Assembly (NCBI GenBank): GCA_045837725.1
Contig: JBEWZL010000302.1
Location: 310,001-374,000, forward strand
Direction of reading: 5' to 3'
Length of the DNA: 64,000 nucleotides
Source of the DNA: Vermamoeba vermiformis
Taxonomy: Eukaryota > Tubulinea > Echinamoebida
Shown here: in pieces, positions 23,008 through 35,053 of the stretch
Position numbering within the stretch: position 1 is the first letter of the stretch
Layout: each line of letters begins with the position of its first letter
Translations under genes and position numbers: made by a program
Notes under the pieces: generated by a model
What the model saw: only the letters and a program-made list of their open reading frames with translations
The model's database searches: none
What the model was told of the DNA's origin: nothing

Positions 23008-24212
23008 ATGTTGACCAATAAGGCACCAAAACTAGTCGCTGCAGTCACCAAGTTGTGCAAATCCAACAGATTGGTCGTGTTGCATAACCCGATCACGCAC
23101 ATGACACAAATAAGATGCAAAACTGTGGGTATGAATATTATCTCTTATAAAGACGCATTCGTAGAGCCAGCGTACTTCGAGTAAGTAAAATACAGCAATG
23201 AAAATAATTAAATAATAATTTTTTAAAAAATTAATCAGAAGCAGGACGTTCACACTTATTATAATATCTTCTCTATAATTTTATTTTGGCCTTTTTTTTA
23301 ACGTGAATTTGCAGTCCAATTGAAGAGAAAATCGAGGGCTGGATCCGACACGAGACAGGTTCAACAGCGATTAAATTAATGCACAAAGAGGGCTATATTC
23401 CTGGTCTACTAGTCAGACCTGAGATCAAGCCATTTACTAGAGATCAAATACGCAGCTATCTGCTCAAAAAGCTGCAACATATGAAGATCGAGGCCATCAA
23501 GGAGCGACAAGAACTCGCGAAGCTGCCGACAGAGACTAAGAAGCGCAAAGAGGTGCCTAAAGTAGAGCCTATTATTACCCCTGGCCTGAGCGATATTGTG
23601 CGTCGAATGCGCGAACAAGAAGCTGAATCCGATACACGACGCTTGAAGTACCTGCAACACATTGGCTACAGCGATGCCAAGCCCCCCTCGGTGGACGATG
23701 AAATTGCGAGTATTATGCGCGAGTTGCGCTTGACTGAAGAGCCGCAGCTTGAATTGCCTGCCCCCACGCCCTACCGAACAGATGTGCTCATCAAAGTGCG
23801 ACCGTGGCGCATTCGTGGTCTGATGAACCAACAGCAGTTCTTAGGCCGTCGTTACATCCTCACTCTCGACAATGGCGAGCAGTATACGGTGATTGGACAG
23901 CACTTGGAAGTGGATCCGCAAGGCATGCACCCGACAGCAGTGCAGCTCATCGTGTGGGACCCGCGCCGCGAACCAGCGCGCCGTTACAATCAACTGCCCG
24001 CGAAGGGTCGCTCGTACCTGACCCTCGAGGAGCAGGAGGAGGAGAACAAACGTGCTGCTGCGCGCAAACAACAAGACGACTCGGACAAGATTGAGAGCGA
24101 CAAGAAGGCTGCTGAAGCTGCTAAGGACGATAAGAAAGCACCTGCTGGTAAGGATGATAAGAAAGCTGCCCCTGCTGCTGCTGCTGCTAAGGATGACAAG
24201 AAGAAAAAATAG
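23008..24212 (+). CDS. Probable mitochondrial ribosomal protein, bL25-like
   Basis: Two exons (23008-23180, 23315-24212) encode 356 residues. The N-terminus is basic and could be a mitochondrial presequence. KLMHKEGYIPGLLV resembles the LRREGKIPAVLYG opening of bL25. A later block with YTVIGQHLEVDPQGMHPTAVQLIVWDP resembles the bL25 segment that leads to HPV...HVDF. Between them lies a long charged helix. The C-terminus is a Lys/Asp/Ala tail made of repeated KDDKK units separated by Ala runs, which could bind RNA or be a disordered spacer. The match to bL25 is by pattern only. It could instead be another mitochondrial ribosome or mitochondrial RNA-binding protein. Confidence 0.4.
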
Positions 24213-24814
24213 ATCTGCATCTGATGTAGCGAACAACACTTTTTTTGAACTAATTGCGAAGTAAAATATCCATCAAATACGTACTTATGGTATTGTACAA
24301 TATCCGCACCTTCGTTGTGTATCACGCGGATATACCGACACTATGATATGCGATTCGATTACTATATTTGGATCCGGCCTAGAAAGCAAGCGAGAACTGG
24401 ATTTTTGGTTATTTTTAGGTCAGTTCAAACTTTTGCTATCGTGCATGCATAACCACGCATTATTTGGCCAGTCAATGATTCACATGCACGCGCTTTAACC
24501 GTTGACTTGTCATCCACTATCAGCCCGAAAAGAAATTGATTCTCGGTAAGTATGTCACTCTCGGGTGACTCTGTAGTGTCTGTAATATGTACTATAATTA
24601 TATACTGCAATATAACATCGCGCTGTTCGTAATCACAAAATACAGCGCGGAACAGTTTGCCAATAAATTCAATCCGAAAATTAAGTCGAAAATAAATTTA
24701 AGCTGCTAAGTACATTAGCATTGCAATATATAATATGATTATACAACTTGTGATATTGGCAATACTAAGCGTTACTCATTTTCAGTGCTGCTGACCAACG
24801 ACCACCAGTAAAAG
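24213..24814. other. 600-bp intergenic region, no gene seen
   Basis: This AT-rich spacer between the bL25-like gene and the second RasGEF holds no convincing reading frame. It must include the RasGEF promoter and possibly an untranslated first exon, since a GTAAGT site lies near 24546. Confidence 0.4.
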
Positions 24815-27800
24815 ATGGAAAAAGAGTTCAAGTAAGACCATAGCGAAGTTGAATATGACTGCTATAATACGCAGCTATCGCGCACGCGGAAATAAAGGTA
24901 CACTCTTAAAAGTTGAACTAACGGAATATTTTCAGATCAAGCGAGAAGGCTAGTCTCGATAAGAACAACACCAACGACGACAAATCAGCGCGATCAACAG
25001 TCGCATTAGACCGCTGGAACAAATTGTTGGGCTCGGTGGGCAAGATCAAGTAGGTGTTCTGGCTGCTTTGAGCGCGAACAGTGCATTTCATACTAAACAA
25101 CCTCATTATCGGCCCTATTATTATAATTATAATTACTATCATGATTGATACATTATCGGCCTATCTCCTCGCACCTCATCACTCACTTGTCAATCATCGT
25201 CGAATGAAATTTCTGATCACGTGCTTCTACCAGGGCATGGAACAGCAAGACCGGGGAGAGTGCCAGTGCCCTGATCACACTGCCCCCGCGCAAGAACTCC
25301 AAGCTGCGCAGTGATGGTACCGCGAGCACATCCAGCAGTGCCGCATCGTCCCCCGTGCCCAGTCGCCACTCCGCCTCGCCCAGCAAGAAGTTGAGTCCGC
25401 AGCTCACCGCGCTCAAATCTCCGCTCGCCAATCTGCGCAAGACGCGCTCGTCCTCGATCAGTGCCATGGTACCACGCCGCGGGTCCTCGCCGTCCAATCT
25501 GCTCGGTGCCACGCAGCTGTCGAGCAGTGCTGCAGTGCCCTCGCCACAGCCCTCAGGGGACTCCTTCGCGCAAATCACGCGCACTCTGCGCCGTGTGAAG
25601 AGCGAGCGCTACGACAACTCGTGGGACTGTCCGATCTTCTGGCACAACAACACACAGCCGCGCAGCACCGCGAGCACGCCACTGTTGGGCAGTGCTGTGG
25701 AACTCGATGCGATACGCCGCACCGTGACGAGTCCTGCGGGCCTGAAGGTGAATGAGAGCAGCGCGCCTGAGCTGGAGTTGAAGAACAGCAGCGAATTGCT
25801 CGGACAACTCAAAGCGATCAGTGCACAGCGCAGCAAGAGTCGCCGCAAGATACACCGCTTGAAGGACAAGGAGAAAGACAAAGACAAAGACAAGCACAAA
25901 GAGCGCAAGCCACGTGATTCCATGCTGATCAGTCCCAGCAGCTCTGACAGCATGGACTTGAGCACACCACGTGACTTGAGTGACTTGAGCACACCGCGCG
26001 AGAGGAGTGGCACGATTGACGCGCACATGTTCAAGCTGCTGCAAGAGATGCAAGCTGATCCGAACAAAGCACCGCCCAAGAAGTTGTCGCGACAGGACAA
26101 AGAGTCCTCGGCCTTCAACTTGCACCTCGCGACCACTGTGGCGCAGAAGAGTGCTTCGGTAGATCTCGTGGTGCCCATCGGCAAGCACCCGTATTTAGAC
26201 ATATCGCGCATTGAGTGGGGACAGCGCGACGAAGACGAGACTGTGCGTCGCTTTGGACTGCTGACCACGAGTCGCAGCTTGGCCTCGCTGACACCGCGTG
26301 CTGTGGGTGAGAACAAGATCATTCTCGCTGGACCCCTCACGCAACTCGTCAATGTCGCGGTCAATCCGCACGCTGCGTGTAAGTAATTGACAGTTTGACA
26401 CGTGTCACTCGCTAACTTGCAAGCACAGATGACAGTTTCTTGCGCATCATGGTGCTGACTCACCGACACGTGCTGAGTTCACACGAGTTCTTGGACAAGT
26501 TGATTCGTCGCTATCACATCAAGCCCCTCAAAGGGCAAGAGGACAGCATTGAATTCATGCACCACAAAGAGTTGCTGCAAGAGGGGTAAGTCACGCACTC
26601 TGATGACACGTGTCACTTGCTGACCTGTGCGCAGTGTGATCACGATACTGCAGTCGTGGATGGACTTGCACTTTGACGACTTTGTGGGCAATGAGAAGGT
26701 GCTCGAGAGCTTTCAACAGTTCGTGCATCAGCTCGAGAAAGGGTCCGACAAAGACCGCGACTTTGTGCAGCTGTTGAACCGCTCTATGGCCCGTCAGTAT
26801 CGCTTGTTGGAGGACGCTGATCGCACCCTCGCCAAATACGCGCCCTTGCTGCAACAGTTCATTGAAACAGAGATGGCACTCGCGCAGGGGGCCTCGATGA
26901 CAGGTCCGCTCAAATTGACGCGCATGGCCCCCGTGCCTGCCAATGCCGTGGCCGTGTCGTCCATGTCACTGCTCGACTTCCACCCCCTCGAACTCGCCAA
27001 ACAACTGGCACTGCGCGAGTGGAGTTACTTCAAGCGCGCGGAGATTGACGAGTACATTCATCTGCGCTGGACCAAGTCGAACAAGCACAAGAGCGCACCG
27101 AACATCTTGCAGCTGATTCGTCGCTTCAACGAGCTGAGCTATTGGGTGGCCAGTGAGATTGTGTCCACCGTCAACAAGAAGAAGCGCGTGGTGGTGCTGA
27201 CTCGCTTCTTGCAGATAGCTAAGGTACCGAGTGATATCACTAGTAGCGTCACTTGTGCGCACTGATTAACACTGTTGCTTGCAGTACTGTCGCGATATGA
27301 ACAACTTCCAAGTGGTGATGGCCATCTATTGTGGCTTGAATATGCAGGTACGCACACTGAGCTGCATAGAGCAAGATATATATACCTCTATATACCTCTA
27401 TATAGCGCAGCAGTACTGACCGCAGCACAGGCCATTCAACGACTGCGCAAGACGTGGAAGGGAGTGGGCAAAGAGCACATTGCGCTGCTGAAAGAGCTCG
27501 ATCAGCTGTTCGAGGCCGCAGAGAACTACAAGCAGTACCGTACGCGCGTGCGTGCTGCAATCGATGACAATCAGCCCGTGCTGCCGTTTCAGGGCGTGTA
27601 CTTGAAGAGCTTGGTGTTCATCGAAGAGAACGGCGACAAGACTGAGCGCGGACTGCTCAATGTCGAGAAGTTAGAAATGCTCTACAAAGTGCTCTACGAG
27701 ATACGCATGTGTCAGCGCTATCCATTCCCCTTCGCTGAAGTACCGCAGATCCAGGACTACTTGACCAATCTCGAGGCTATGAGTGACGACGATCTCTACA

Positions 27801-27883
27801 AGAACTCGAAGCAGTGCGAAGAGAATACGAGCGAGACACCTAATCAACTGCGCAAGTCAGTCAAGCTGAAGAAGAAGATCTAA
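24815..27883 (+). CDS. Second Ras guanine-nucleotide exchange factor
   Basis: Seven exons (24815-24831, 24936-25049, 25234-26378, 26429-26585, 26635-27223, 27285-27347, 27431-27883) give 845 residues. The N-terminal half is a low-complexity Ser/Thr/Pro/Lys-rich region with a KDKEKDKDKDKHKE run. A RasGEF N domain follows from about residue 380 (ILAGPLTQLVNVAV, LIRRYHIKP). The catalytic CDC25 domain contains FHPLELAKQLALREWSYFKR, LIRRFNELSYWVASEI and VMAIYCGLNMQAIQRLRKTW. The C-terminus is Lys-rich. The catalytic helices are complete, so activity on Ras/Rap GTPases is likely. It is not a close duplicate of the RasGEF at 5.6-9.9 kb; the N-termini are unrelated. Confidence 0.85.
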
Positions 27884-27996
27884 ATTGAACTTCGTCTGTT
27901 ATTTGTTATTTTCCTTGTAATATACCTGTTGTAGTAATATGCTGTTGTCATATTAAAAGCGCATAACTTTATTATTGTACAAACAAGACTATGAAT

Positions 27997-28460
27997 TCAG
28001 TTCTGGTTGACTGGACCGATCAAATTCCTTCGGATCTTGTCTAAGTTAACTCGGTAGTACTTCGATGGCGCAGCTTCAATGGGTGTTAGTGCTCCTTCGA
28101 TCATTTCGCGCTGCGTTTCATCGCTCAACAAGTACTCCGAGACCACATCTGCCATGTCATAACCGAGAATGCGCAGTAGAATCGCAATCAGTATGCCCGT
28201 GCGATCACGTCCACCTAATCATTGCAAAGTATTAGAATATATGACTTAAGGAGCAGTGACGTACTGGCACAATGAACGAATACGGGAAAATCGTTGACTG
28301 GATCCAACGATTCAAATATCTTCAGTAGTCTGATAATCCACTCTTTGACATCGCGTCTATCGGTTTCGTATTTATCAATGCTGTTAGGCAGTGCTTCGTG
28401 AATGAATTTGATCTTGTGCGTAGGATTTTCTTCAGCCAGATCTGTGTTGTCTCCTGCCAT
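27997..28460 (-). CDS. Small Cys-based tyrosine/dual-specificity phosphatase
   Basis: Two exons (28265-28460, 27997-28214) encode 137 residues. The split signature reads HCASGRDRTG, the C(X)5R P-loop of protein tyrosine phosphatases in its HCxxGxDRTG form. That form is typical of atypical and bacterial-type tyrosine or phosphoinositide phosphatases. The upstream LPNSIDKYETDRRDVKEW segment would hold the general-acid region, but the Asp is not certain. The protein is shorter than most DSPs and has little N-terminal fold before the P-loop, so an upstream exon may be missing. The first exon ends only 74 bp from the start of the divergent FCP1-type phosphatase. Confidence 0.6.
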
Positions 28461-28534
28461 TCTGCACCCGAGTGAATAAATATCGACTTTATTTGAGTCT
28501 ATATCATTACCTTAAATTCAATATAGTCTTTGGC
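28461..28534. promoter_or_regulatory. 74-bp bidirectional promoter between two phosphatase genes
   Basis: The start codons of the tyrosine phosphatase (-) and the FCP1-type phosphatase (+) face away from each other across only 74 bp. Both transcripts must start within or overlap this gap. Exact starts unseen. Confidence 0.4.
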
Positions 28535-29963
28535 ATGCCAATTGACGCTAAGCTGCAGTATTCTAAGTCATTTCGCAACAATCAGCACCAGTTCAATTTT
28601 AATAATAACGGTCAATACGCACCTATTTTACCTCCGCGCAACAATCGACCAGCAGGCAGTGCACCGCTAGTGGGTACGCGTGCTGTTATTTGTTGCAACG
28701 CCACGCTGCTAAGTGTTAACGTCTGGATGCAGCGATATTCGTGTCTTACCCAACATCGCGCCAATTCAAGCACTGAAAAGTACGGTAACTCATAGTGAGG
28801 TGTGGTGCTCAATGCGGTGTGAGTGAGGACATTCGTGATTTTTTCACTCGATGTTAGCCAGTTAGAATAAACAAAGAAATCACGCTCAGAACACGTGCCT
28901 GGTCCACGTGTCGAGAAATATCACAGTGTGATGCAACAACTCACCTCCGTGCTCCGTCATATGAACAAGTGGTGCTATTGATTATACCACTGTTGTTAAA
29001 TATTACTTTCAGCTCAAATAGTCTCCATTGGAAGCAAATGTTTTTGTCTGCTCTTGCTTGGACCTGTGCAGTGATTTCAGTGGTAATTGCAATTCAAATT
29101 ATTAGTCGTGTTAATATATATTTTTTATTATTGCATTCAATCAACATTGCTGTTAGTACCACACCTAGTTAATCCAAATTATTTGCGTATTATTCGCCTA
29201 ATACCGGACCCCTAACAGCCCTCTGCATTGCAGGCACTTATTTGGCACACACACAAGGGCTCTCATACCAAGAGCAGCATTAAACGAGCCAGCAAGAAGA
29301 CTTTGGTGCTCGATCTCGATGAGACACTGGTGCACTCACGCATTCACGAGCCAGAGCACTATAACTATGCCATATCACTCTCATTCGACGATACGCCCTT
29401 CACATTCTACGTCAGTGAACGACCACACGTGCATCAGTTCATCAAAGAGGTACATCTAGCTCTTTTAATGCACGCGTATTCACTGCTGTACTATTCACAG
29501 GTCGCACAGCTCTATAACGTGGTTATATTCACCGCTAGCATGCAGGAATATGCAGGTAATACAGTTGTGATTGACACCGCAGAGCTAACAGCGACACCAG
29601 ATCCGGTCATCAATCAACTCGATCCGCACGCTCAGTACTTTACACGTCGCTTGTATCGCGAGGTATGTGCTGCCACCGATCACTCGGCACCGCGTACTAA
29701 CAGCTGACTAGTCCTGCACATTCCACGGCGATCATTTCTTGAAAGACTTGCAGGCGCTGGGCTTTGACATGTCGCACACGCTGATCGTGGACAATTCGCC
29801 GATCTCTTATTCACTGAATCGCGAGAATGCCGTGCCGATCGATTCGTACACTGGCCTCGAGACACGTGACGAGGCTCTGATTGCACTGCTGCCCATTCTC
29901 CGTGCCCTGGTAGATGTGCACGATGTGCGCGCAGTGCTCGGTCTGCAACAGATGCGCCTATAA
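28535..29963 (+). CDS. FCP1/SCP-type phosphatase, CTDNEP1/Nem1-like, membrane anchored
   Basis: The secure exons are 29234-29449, 29501-29555, 29601-29662 and 29712-29963. They carry VLDLDETLVHS, the DXDX(T/V) catalytic motif of HAD-type FCP1 phosphatases, then FTASMQEYADPVINQLDP and the VDNSPISYSLNRENAVPI motif. Upstream, a membrane helix (about 29040-29113) and an Asn/Gln-rich N-terminus starting at 28535 are probably part of the same protein, as in CTDNEP1/Nem1, which dephosphorylates lipin at the ER and nuclear envelope. The 5' exons are only partly resolved: exons near 28733-28792 and 28875-28972 chain in phase with each other, but the first junction (28673) does not. Start and early introns are therefore uncertain. 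Confidence 0.75.
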
Positions 29964-30040
29964 ATAGCTCGGTCCCTGTCAGCACTGCCCTGGTCGAGAT
30001 GCCGTTTATTTGCAGTTATGTACAAGGAGGTCACGTGCCC

Positions 30041-31338
30041 TCAGCCCTTCACTTCACCAAAGTAGCTGTCCTGCTCGAGCACTTTGACCACCGAGTCCGA
30101 GTAGATGGTGAGCTGGAACTCGCCCTCCACGCCCTGGTCGAAGGTGCACGGCACAATCGTGTAGTGTCCTGGCTGCAACTCGCCCTGACCCACGACATCG
30201 AGATCACAGCCCTCGACGAACTCAGTGGACCAGACCACGTCCTGCAATCACATCATGTGCGGTCAGTTCACTGCACATCAACAGCGGTGTCCTAGTCACT
30301 GCGCACTCTGAGAGTGACACTGTGGTGACACCCACACTGCAAATATGTCAACACCTACCTTGGAGTACAATCGCTCGGGGGCGGGGCCAGGCTCAGCATT
30401 CAACACGTACACACCCACCGCGCTGCCCGTGCCACTCATTGGCTGCGTCACTGCCACCACCAGCACGATGCGCGAGGTCGTGCCGCGCGGTGATTCGCTG
30501 GGCTTGTCGTTGTGGCCCGTGACTTGAATGCGCACCTTGGGATTGCCCTTGAAGCTCTTGTGATGTTTGCAGCCTCCTGCACTCGAGCCGTGCCAGCGAC
30601 CAGTGACCGAGTACTGGTACCAGTCACGTGACTCATCGATCGCTGTCAACGTGCCATCACTGGTGTGCAGCGTGAAGGTGCCGAGTTTGCGCGCATCCAG
30701 CGTGCAGGGAATGACGATGTAATCGCCGACATAGAGCTGCACGGTTGTAGTCACTGTATTAATGTCAGCACGGGTAGGTCATATTAAACATTATGCTCGA
30801 TAATTTCAAGCTACAATTCAAACAGAATCTTTTTTTTCGATATCAAATTGATATTCAAGTTGTGATTCTATTTCGATAATTAATTATTAATTCAAACATT
30901 ATGCTTACCAATCTTTTGCGTAAAGAAACCGCTTTTATGAACGAGATTTCCTTTGTTGCTAAGCAATTTTCTTTTCAGATCTGTCAAAATTCGATTAAAT
31001 CATTAATTCATACAATTGACGCTAACTAAGAAAGGCAAAATAATCCTCCTTTGATAGATTATTAAACGATTTTTGGATATTTTTTGAAAATCTTCAACGG
31101 TTGAACTGTACCTTCAGCCTTGCATATATAGAATCCAATGTGATTGAGAGACTCGCTCTCATCTTGTTCTAATTTCACGGTGATGTTCTCGGACGATTTC
31201 AACCGCAAGACATACTGCGGATTCGATCTCCACGTGCCACAATTAAAACTTCCACCTGCCGTTTGGGCATTCCACTCACCCTATGGATTGTTATGTTAAC
31301 TAATTTGGTGTTATTTTTCAAGGTACCTTGATCTCCAT
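30041..31338 (-). CDS. Calpain domain-III tandem protein without protease domain
   Basis: Five exons (31327-31338, 31112-31280, 30909-30980, 30359-30753, 30041-30241) give a 282-residue protein starting MEIKGEWNAQTAGG. It consists of two calpain domain-III (C2-like) repeats. The first runs from GEWNAQTAGGSFNCG through NPQYVLRL and IGFYICKAE to YVGDYIVIPCTL. The second runs from GRWHGSSAGGCKHHKSF through NPKVRIQV and VGVYVLN to QPGHYTIVPCTF. Tandem repeats of this kind end calpain-7. No CysPc catalytic domain lies upstream; the next 460 bp are intergenic and the frame before this ATG is closed. It may act as a lipid- or partner-binding adaptor. The tiny first exon is the least certain part. 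Confidence 0.65.
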
Positions 31339-31798
31339 CTTTGAAGAAATGTTGTAACTCGCGAAAAGTTTCGACAAACAAAAAAATCACAGGACAAATC
31401 TTGATCAACTCAGTTAGCGCGGTATTACATTAGATAATCTTTCAATGGTGGTGCGAACGAATCATGAAATTAACTCCGGTAAGTTTCAAATCCCTGGATC
31501 TACAGATGGATCAGATCGGATTGATGACAGGCTCAGTCCATTGTATTGATTATATCATGCTTACCACTTACTTACTATCCTATAAATAGGTCTCCCAATC
31601 GACGGTTGACACGAATCCACTCTCGATCGTGTGTTGTGCTCGCGACAACTGTGTGGCGTGATATGAGAAACGCGTGACTTGCTAAATCAAGTGTTCAGCT
31701 CAACACGCGCTGACGACACGAGCACGTGATACACACTCGGACAATTAAACAGATCAAAATACCCCGGGCATTCCTAAAACACCCAAAAAGAGACAAAA
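31339..31798. promoter_or_regulatory. Divergent intergenic region
   Basis: 460 bp between the calpain domain-III gene (-) and the F-box gene (+). It contains CTATAAATAG at 31580-31589, which fits a TATA box for either strand, and one CACGTG near 31723. No gene seen. Confidence 0.4.
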
Positions 31799-34700
31799 AT
31801 GGTTTGGCAGTCATTCTCAATTTTGTGTAATTCGATTAGCAACATGAAGCGCAGCTGTGACTACCTAGACTTGCCACTGCAATATAGTCCGAATAAGAAA
31901 CGAAAGATTGATGCGTCTATTCTCACTGTTAAAGCGATCGGAGGTACGCTTAATTCGGATTTCGCAATTTTTGATAAAATGTTCTAATAATAATTATGCA
32001 TAGAATATTCATGCCCTACTACATCCGAAAGCTTGTTATTAGAGAAATGTTTGGAAGCATTATTCATGTAAGTCAAGAAATTAATTGCAAGCATTAATTA
32101 GACCGCGTCAATAACTGACTATTGCAGCCGTTTGAAGCAAGAACGATGTTCAATAACACACGCCTCTATTGAGGGGTAAGTGCTACTAAATGTCCGAGGT
32201 TTGATTATCGGATGCTAATCAATCCAATTGTATACTTTTCAGCGTGCACCCCTTTGATCGATTGACAATCAACGAGAAGATAATATCACTCACGGGCATT
32301 ATCAAATCAGTACGGACAATTATTATGTCTGGATGCGTCAAATACAGCGGACTAATATCTTCTTCAACAGCTCGTCACATCTGAAGTTCAACCTCCGCGA
32401 AATGTCATGGACGATGCAGCAGTATTCTCAGTGTACAAAGAGCTCGAACGTCTCATCACTGAAGAAGTGCAAGTAGCACTCTCTGCGTCATCGCGTGGGT
32501 GAGTCCAGTTTTATGAAATTTCACAATTATTCCCGCAACTTATCTGACCTCAAATCTCCGCTGCAGACTGGAGAGCAGTGGGAGCACCGCTAAGACATAC
32601 ATACCCTCCCCAGCTCTGATCAGACGCATGGTGCTGAATGCCGTGCAGAGTGTGCGCCTGCTGGACAACAACTTGAATCCGAACAACGTGAGCGAGACGA
32701 GCAGTGACTTGGCGCAGTGGGAGTGTTTGATCTCGACCCTCGCCTCGCACCACTTCAACTACTTTGACAGCAAGAAGCGCGTGTTTGACATGCCCAGCGG
32801 TCAACTCTCGCACGATGCAGCACTCGCGCACCAACAAATCAGTCGAGATACACACGAGATTGAAGACGTGCTGCACACCTCACTCGACAACCGAGTGCGA
32901 CGCCACGACATTCATCACTACGCGCAATATCAACGACCTCCAGTGCCCGTCTTAGAACTCCAACCTCACCGTTCAGTGAACGAGTCCGCCAGTCACGTGA
33001 TGACACGTCACAGTTCACAAATCGAGTCCCTGCCCAGCGAACTCCACGAACTCATTCTCAGCTACTTGACACCCATTGAACTGTACCACACGCGCGCAGT
33101 CAACAAGAGATTTCAAGCCATGTGTCTCGCCCCCGCACTGTGGTCCAGTCTGGATCTGTCCTTCATTCGCAACAAACGTCTGCTCACCGATGAACTGCTC
33201 ACGGTACTGCTCACACGCCACCGATCAGTGCGCAGACTGGTGTTGCGCGGTGTGAATGACGTGTTGACAGGCCACTGCTTCTTGACACTGGCAGCCTATC
33301 ACATCACCCTGCCCAATCTGCGCGAGATTGTCTGTCACCACTGCACCGCACTGCAGGGTGGAATATTGTTGCGCGGACTGGCCAAGACCTGTCCGAGTTT
33401 GTGCAGCCTCGACTTGGACGGCAGCTGTTCACTGAACGACGAACATCTCCGCTTACTTTCCAACAGTTTGCCGCAGTTGACGAAGCTGTCGCTGCGCACT
33501 CAATCCGACAATCTGATCGCGGTGCTGGCCATCATGCAGCGCCAGTTCACTTCACGAGTGCCGCGCAACATCACATTGACAGGTGTCACGCAGATGATTG
33601 CACTCGGTGTGCTGCAACTGCGTCACTTGAGACTCAAACTCACGGAGATTAGCGGTACGTAGCTGTGGCTATATTTAGCGCATTACTAACACGGTGACAG
33701 GCGATCTGTTTGGCAATCTCGTCCGTTCCATGCCACATTTGGAAAGTCTGGCGGTGTCGCAAGACATTGCCTTCAAAGTCAACGGCACCTATCTCAAGAC
33801 ACTCGAACACAGCACGCAACACACGGCCTGGTCAGACCTCAAGCGCTTGACACTCGAGGGCGATGTGTTCACCGATCAGTTCCTCGCTTCACTGTTGCCA
33901 CTCGCTCCACAACTGCAACGACTGAACCTGATCGATTGCAACATCACTGATCGCGCGCTGGAGGTGATTGTACAGCAATTGCCTAAAATAGCAAGTCTGT
34001 GCATTGAAGGCGTGCATCCGACGTTCATCACGGAGCAGGGTCTGACACATCTGCTGTCAAACTGTCACTCGCTGCACTCGGTGCAAATCAGTGCCGCACT
34101 CAACACGAGTCACTTCATCACGGCCAGCGAGCGACACAACCGCTGGCGTCAGCTGATTGCTGCAGATAGGGCCGCGAGTGACACGATGACAGGTGTCACC
34201 AAACTGCACAAGATAATCTCCGAATTCTCCGAAGATCACTTGCCGCTCGACGGCGGGTCTAAAATTAGAATCAACTCAGACTTGCTCATGTCCCCCAAGC
34301 CCAATCTGCACCACGTGCTGCTGAATCACGTGACCATCACAGACCAGGCACTCGCAGCGCTGCTCCGTCACGCACCCAATCTGCGCAGTCTGTCCCTCGT
34401 ATCTACCGTCATCACTGGCACTGCATCTCCGCTCGAGATACCGCGCACGGGTTTGCAATCACTGACCCTGGTAGACATTGCCCTGAGTGATCACGTGCTC
34501 CACGCGCTGCTGAACAGTGTGCCCCTGGTGCAGAGTCTGTGTCTGTATTTTGTCGCGTGTCCTGTCACTGTGCCACTCCACGGCACTGCCACGTCAGCTG
34601 AGCCCTGGTTGAACTTGCGGCGTGTCATCTTGGGTCGGTGGCAGTCGCTCAATGACACCTTGCTGGCTGCGCTGCTGGCACGTGTCTCTCGGCTCGAGTG

Positions 34701-34869
34701 TCTGGAACTGATCGATCTGTTAGTGCCGCTTTCACTGAACACACTCGCGCAGGTGCTCAGCGCGCATCGGGACTCGTTCCGCGCCCTGGTGCTGAATCAC
34801 TGCACGGAACTCGATCAGAGCGTGGTGCGCAGCAGATTCGATCCTAATCTCGCCATCACTTTCATGTAA
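31799..34869 (+). CDS. F-box and leucine-rich-repeat protein
   Basis: Seven exons (31799-31943, 32004-32067, 32128-32175, 32243-32309, 32371-32498, 32567-33654, 33701-34869) join in phase to 902 residues. Residues 1-250 are a basic then Gln/Ser-rich extension with KKRKID as a likely nuclear signal. An F-box follows (IESLPSELHELILSYL...RAVNKRFQAM), the module that docks to Skp1 in SCF ubiquitin ligases. The rest is at least fifteen leucine-rich repeats of the LxxLxLxxC/N type, the presumed substrate-binding horseshoe. An inner ATG at 31844 is an equally good start. The opening MKRSCDYLD...SPNKKRK looks superficially like akirin, but the akirin C-terminus is absent. Confidence 0.75.
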
Positions 34870-35053
34870 AGTGTAATATAAAGTCTCTTCATTATTTAAA
34901 CTGGCCTGGTGTTTGCGTGAATTTGTTGCAAATCAAAACGTCAAAGTTAAGTAACGCGAGTAAGTTTTTTTTATGCCTGCGACTCGCACGACCATAATCT
35001 AACATTGGTGGCACGAATACAGTGGTCGTAGTGCATGTATTGTAGTTAGCATC

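Noticed and set aside
24171-24200. GCT repeat run at the end of the bL25-like gene
   Set aside because: It is an ordinary short Ala-coding run within the Lys/Asp/Ala tail and not a separate feature.
31844-31943. Akirin-like N-terminus of the F-box gene
   Set aside because: MKRSCDYLD...SPNKKRK resembles the akirin start, but downstream exons chain in phase to the F-box/LRR region and lack the akirin C-terminal helix.
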